The notes under the pieces were generated by a model that was not told the origin of the DNA, did no database searches, and was given only the letters and a program-made list of their open reading frames with translations. A stretch of DNA of 64,000 nucleotides, taken from positions 578,001 to 642,000 of the forward strand of contig NZ_OX030782.1 in NCBI RefSeq assembly GCF_943733665.1, read 5' to 3'. The position numbers were made by a program, and so were the translations under genes. Within the stretch, counting starts at the first letter, position 1, and every line of letters begins with the position of its first letter. Source of the stretch: Aquimarina sp. Aq107. GTDB taxonomy: Bacteria; Bacteroidota; Bacteroidia; Flavobacteriales; Flavobacteriaceae. This document shows positions 62,701-64,000 of the stretch, in pieces.

Positions 62701-64000
62701 AGTGTATAGGACTGTGTAGTTTGTGCTGTATAGTCATCCCCATCAATCGCTGTTGCATCAGATGTAGTAAGAGTAAATATGATATTTTCTTCCGCTGGTA
62801 TATTACTAGTTACCGTAAAGTTTTCTGTTTGTGTAGCTTCATTTTCAGTGATTGTAAATCCTGCAATGCTCAGTTCCAGACTATCATTATCAAGTATTTC
62901 TGCTGTTACGGTATCTGTTGTAATAGTTACTTGTTGAGCATTAGTATTGGTAAGAGCTATAGTTCCAGTAAATGTTTCTGTAGGTTCAGCAATAAGATCT
63001 CCCAGTATAGATACAGGTAAATTAATAGCTGTTTGACCAGCGATTAGTGTATAGGACTGTGTAGTTTGTGCTGTATAGTCATCCCCATCAATTGCTGTTG
63101 CATCAGATGTAGTAAGAGTAAATATGATATTTTCTTCCGCTGGTATATTACTAGTTACCGTAAAGTTTGTTGTTTGTGTAGCTTCATTTTCAGTGATTGT
63201 AAATCCTGCAATGCTCAGTTCCATACTATCATTATCAAGTATTTCTGCTGTTGCGGTATCTGTTGTAATAGCTACTTGTTGAGCATTAGCATTGGTAAGA
63301 GCTATAGTTCCAGTAAATGTTTCTGTAGGTTCAGCAATAAGATCTCCCAGTATAGATACAGGTAAATTAATAGCTGTTTGACCAGCGATTAGTGTATAGG
63401 ACTGTGTAGTTTGTGCTGTATAGTCATCCCCATCAATTGCTGTTGCATCAGATGTAGTAAGAGTAAATATGATATTTTCTTCCGCTGGTATATTACTAGT
63501 TACCGTAAAGTTTGCTGTTTGTGTAGCTTCATTTTCAGTGATTGTAAATCCTGCAATGCTCAGTTCCAGACTATCATTATCAAGTATTTCTGCTGTTGCG
63601 GTATCTGTTGTAATAGTTACTTGTTGAGCATTAGTATTGGTAAGAGCTATAGTTCCAGTAAATGTTTCTGTAGGTTCAGCAATAAGATCTCCCAGTATAG
63701 ATACAGGTAAATTAATAGCTGTTTGACCAGCGATTAGTGTATAGGACTGTGTAGTTTGTGCTGTATAGTCATCCCCATCAATTGCTGTTGCATCAGATGT
63801 AGTAAGAGTAAATATGATATTTTCTTCCGCTGGTATATTACTAGTTACCGTAAAGTTTGCTGTTTGTGTAGCTTCATTTTCAGTGACTGTAAATCCTGCA
63901 ATGCTCAGTTCCAGACTATCATTATCAAGTATTTCTGCTGTTACGGTATCTGTTGTAATAGTTACTTGTTGAGCATTAGTATTGGTAAGAGCTATAGTTC
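59796..64000 (-). CDS. giant Calx-beta repeat adhesin with T9SS type B sorting domain (5' end beyond the window)
   Basis: The visible part covers about 1400 residues and continues past the right edge. It is a chain of Calx-beta domains: five near-identical copies of a 115-residue unit (SLELSIAGFTITENEATQ ... TFTGTIALTNTNAQQV ... EILDND), a divergent copy (LSINDVSVNEDDGTATFTV), then three older copies (ASEPNTNGLFTVNLSNPV). Two DUF11-like beta domains follow (IELIKTANLQGNGELGDIIT, IALIKTSRF), then the type B gliding-motility C-terminal domain (VTPDENGSNDSFIIEG, KVEIFNRWGRIVYE, LPTGTYFYI, SGYLYITGKW). Calx-beta domains bind calcium through DND-type joints, visible at each boundary. A Met at 63224 is only an internal variant of Leu and not a start. 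Confidence 0.9.
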   Translation of the reverse strand, partial: TIALTNTNAQQVTITTDTVTAEILDNDSLELSIAGFTVTENEATQTANFTVTSNIPAEENIIFTLTTSDATAIDGDDYTAQTTQSYTLIAGQTAINLPVSILGDLIAEPTETFTGTIALTNTNAQQVTITTDTATAEILDNDSLELSIAGFTITENEATQTANFTVTSNIPAEENIIFTLTTSDATAIDGDDYTAQTTQSYTLIAGQTAINLPVSILGDLIAEPTETFTGTIALTNANAQQVAITTDTATAEILDNDSMELSIAGFTITENEATQTTNFTVTSNIPAEENIIFTLTTSDATAIDGDDYTAQTTQSYTLIAGQTAINLPVSILGDLIAEPTETFTGTIALTNTNAQQVTITTDTVTAEILDNDSLELSIAGFTITENEATQTENFTVTSNIPAEENIIFTLTTSDATAIDGDDYTAQTTQSYTLIAGQTAINLPVSILGDLIAEPTETFTGTIALTNTNAQQVAITTDTATAEILDNDTVTLSINDVSVNEDDGTATFTVTLTGNVQNDFTIDYSTADNTAITGDDYTTIAATTLTFGGTNNNIQTFSVTILDNNIAEPTETYFVNLSNLQTNGQTGITITENQGTAEILDNDSLELSIAGFTITENEATQTENFTVTSNIPAEENIIFILTTSDATAIDGDDYTAQTTQSYTLIAGQTAINLPVSILGDLIVEPTETFTGTIALTNANAQQVAITTDTATAEILDNDGSIVSIVGTAQASEPNTNGLFTVNLSNPVSIPTIINYNITGTAIENLDYTALSGSLTIPTGNTSGTIEVPILDDLILEEEETIIITITQTNNSVIIGTESEAFITISDNDNSEVNIVSTTQASEPNTDGIFTLNLSNPVSIATTISYAVSGTANPDEDYTALNGSIIIPAGDISGIIDISVIDDLDVEGIETVIISLTETDNDVTIAENKNSTTVSINDNDLAEVNILALTNASEPSTTGEFEIILDKPVGIDTSISYSVQGIATADLDYVQLNGVIIIPANTTSVIIPIEVIDDDIVEFNGETLSIALETVENVLVIGPQSQAIIIIEDDEIPNPVIELIKTANLQGNGELGDIITYTFVINNIGNVPLDFIEINDPLLDISPIPIEGILLEEEEISISIDYQITQADIDVGNVTNTAYIFAVDSVLNTTIDDISDNGIEEDGDDNPTIVELSQIESIALIKTSRFNDENNDGISQIGETITYEFTVTNTGNVTLFDITIEDDLPGLILTGESITLEPGESDNENFFGTYTITVEDISNQKVTNQATVFGTTNLGLIVQDLSDNLDNFGDNPTETLLSGCEIKIYNAVTPDENGSNDSFIIEGIECYPNNKVEIFNRWGRIVYETKQYDNINNVFRGFSEVNGTIGGSDGLPTGTYFYIINYTDFQGQTRMLSGYLYITGKW
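61846..64000 (-). repeat. 345-bp tandem repeat array (Calx-beta units)
   Basis: The junction CTATCATTATCAAG recurs at 62191, 62881, 63226, 63571 and 63916, at exact 345-bp or double spacing. Units at 62536-62880, 62881-63225, 63226-63570, 63571-63915 and the part after 63916 are nearly identical; 61846-62190 is also very similar, and 62191-62535 is a divergent unit of the same length. The array runs off the window. Confidence 0.93.

Noticed and set aside
63222..63224. Met codon as start of the Calx-beta protein
   Set aside because: It is a one-base variant of the Leu codon in the SLELSIAGF junction; the frame stays open to the window edge with more repeat units.
62031..63710. A set of nearly identical roughly 99-residue plus-strand frames rich in Cys and Ser at 345-bp steps
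   Set aside because: They are antisense shadows of the Calx-beta repeat units, repeated because the repeat itself is in tandem.
1..64000. tRNA, rRNA, CRISPR array, insertion sequence or prophage
   Set aside because: I looked for cloverleaf arms with GGTTCGAATCC-type T-arms, regularly spaced short repeats with unique spacers, and transposase or integrase motifs; none was found. The only regular repeats are in-frame protein repeats.
61846..64000. Calx-beta repeats as a phase-variable recombination (invertible) system
   Set aside because: All units are in direct orientation and in frame, with no recombinase or inverted ends in view; slippage or unequal crossing-over explains them.

Overview
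The window looks like chromosomal DNA of a marine-type Flavobacteriaceae bacterium (phylum Bacteroidota), possibly Aquimarina-like; the genus is a guess. Supporting signs are low GC content, no Shine-Dalgarno sequences, TAnnTTTG-type -7 promoter boxes, type IX secretion (T9SS) sorting domains of both A and B type, STN-type TonB-dependent receptors with FecR/ECF sigma partners, and Bacteroidota-restricted families (BT_3928, DUF4293, DUF3667, Rho with a long disordered insert). I see no tRNA, rRNA, CRISPR array, insertion sequence or prophage.

Layout. 0-4 kb: citrate synthase, two guanidine-modifying hydrolases (DDAH-like and CtlX-like), an Rrf2 regulator. 4-11 kb: a CpcT/CpeT-like lipoprotein, an SDR/DUF2867 protein, argS, a TPR histidine kinase, a GNAT enzyme. 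11-20 kb: surface-signalling module A (TonB receptor, FecR, ECF sigma, all minus strand), facing a repeat-containing lipoprotein and two fasciclin (FAS1) lipoproteins. 20-40 kb: mostly housekeeping genes (ffh, folD, msrA, rho, truA, ABC exporter, a folP-cdaA-DUF3667 operon, a DUF1599/BT_3928/permease/tpiA cluster, prmA, clpS). 40-51 kb: surface-signalling module B, with two tandem HEIGH-type metallopeptidase lipoproteins on one side and a large T9SS beta-propeller protein on the other. 51-57 kb: M28 peptidase, LytS/LytTR pair, and a Nudix-type regulator divergent from galK-galT. 57-64 kb: an FdhF/YdeP-type molybdoenzyme and a giant Calx-beta repeat adhesin cut off by the right edge.

Most interesting region. 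The three secreted-protein genes around module B (starts 40748, 41963, 47301) share a 5' leader plan: a hairpin with a 10-11 nt loop, then ACTCAAC, then a short AU-rich run to the ATG. Between the two peptidase genes the hairpin arms differ at two positions, and both changes are compensated in the opposite arm. This suggests a conserved leader element coordinating secreted proteins next to a sigma/anti-sigma/receptor module. Other points worth following are a perfect 12-bp inverted repeat abutting a TAnnTTTG box between the Nudix regulator and galKT, a BT_3928 protein fused to a DUF6624-like domain, and two young tandem-repeat arrays (393-bp FAS1 and 345-bp Calx-beta).
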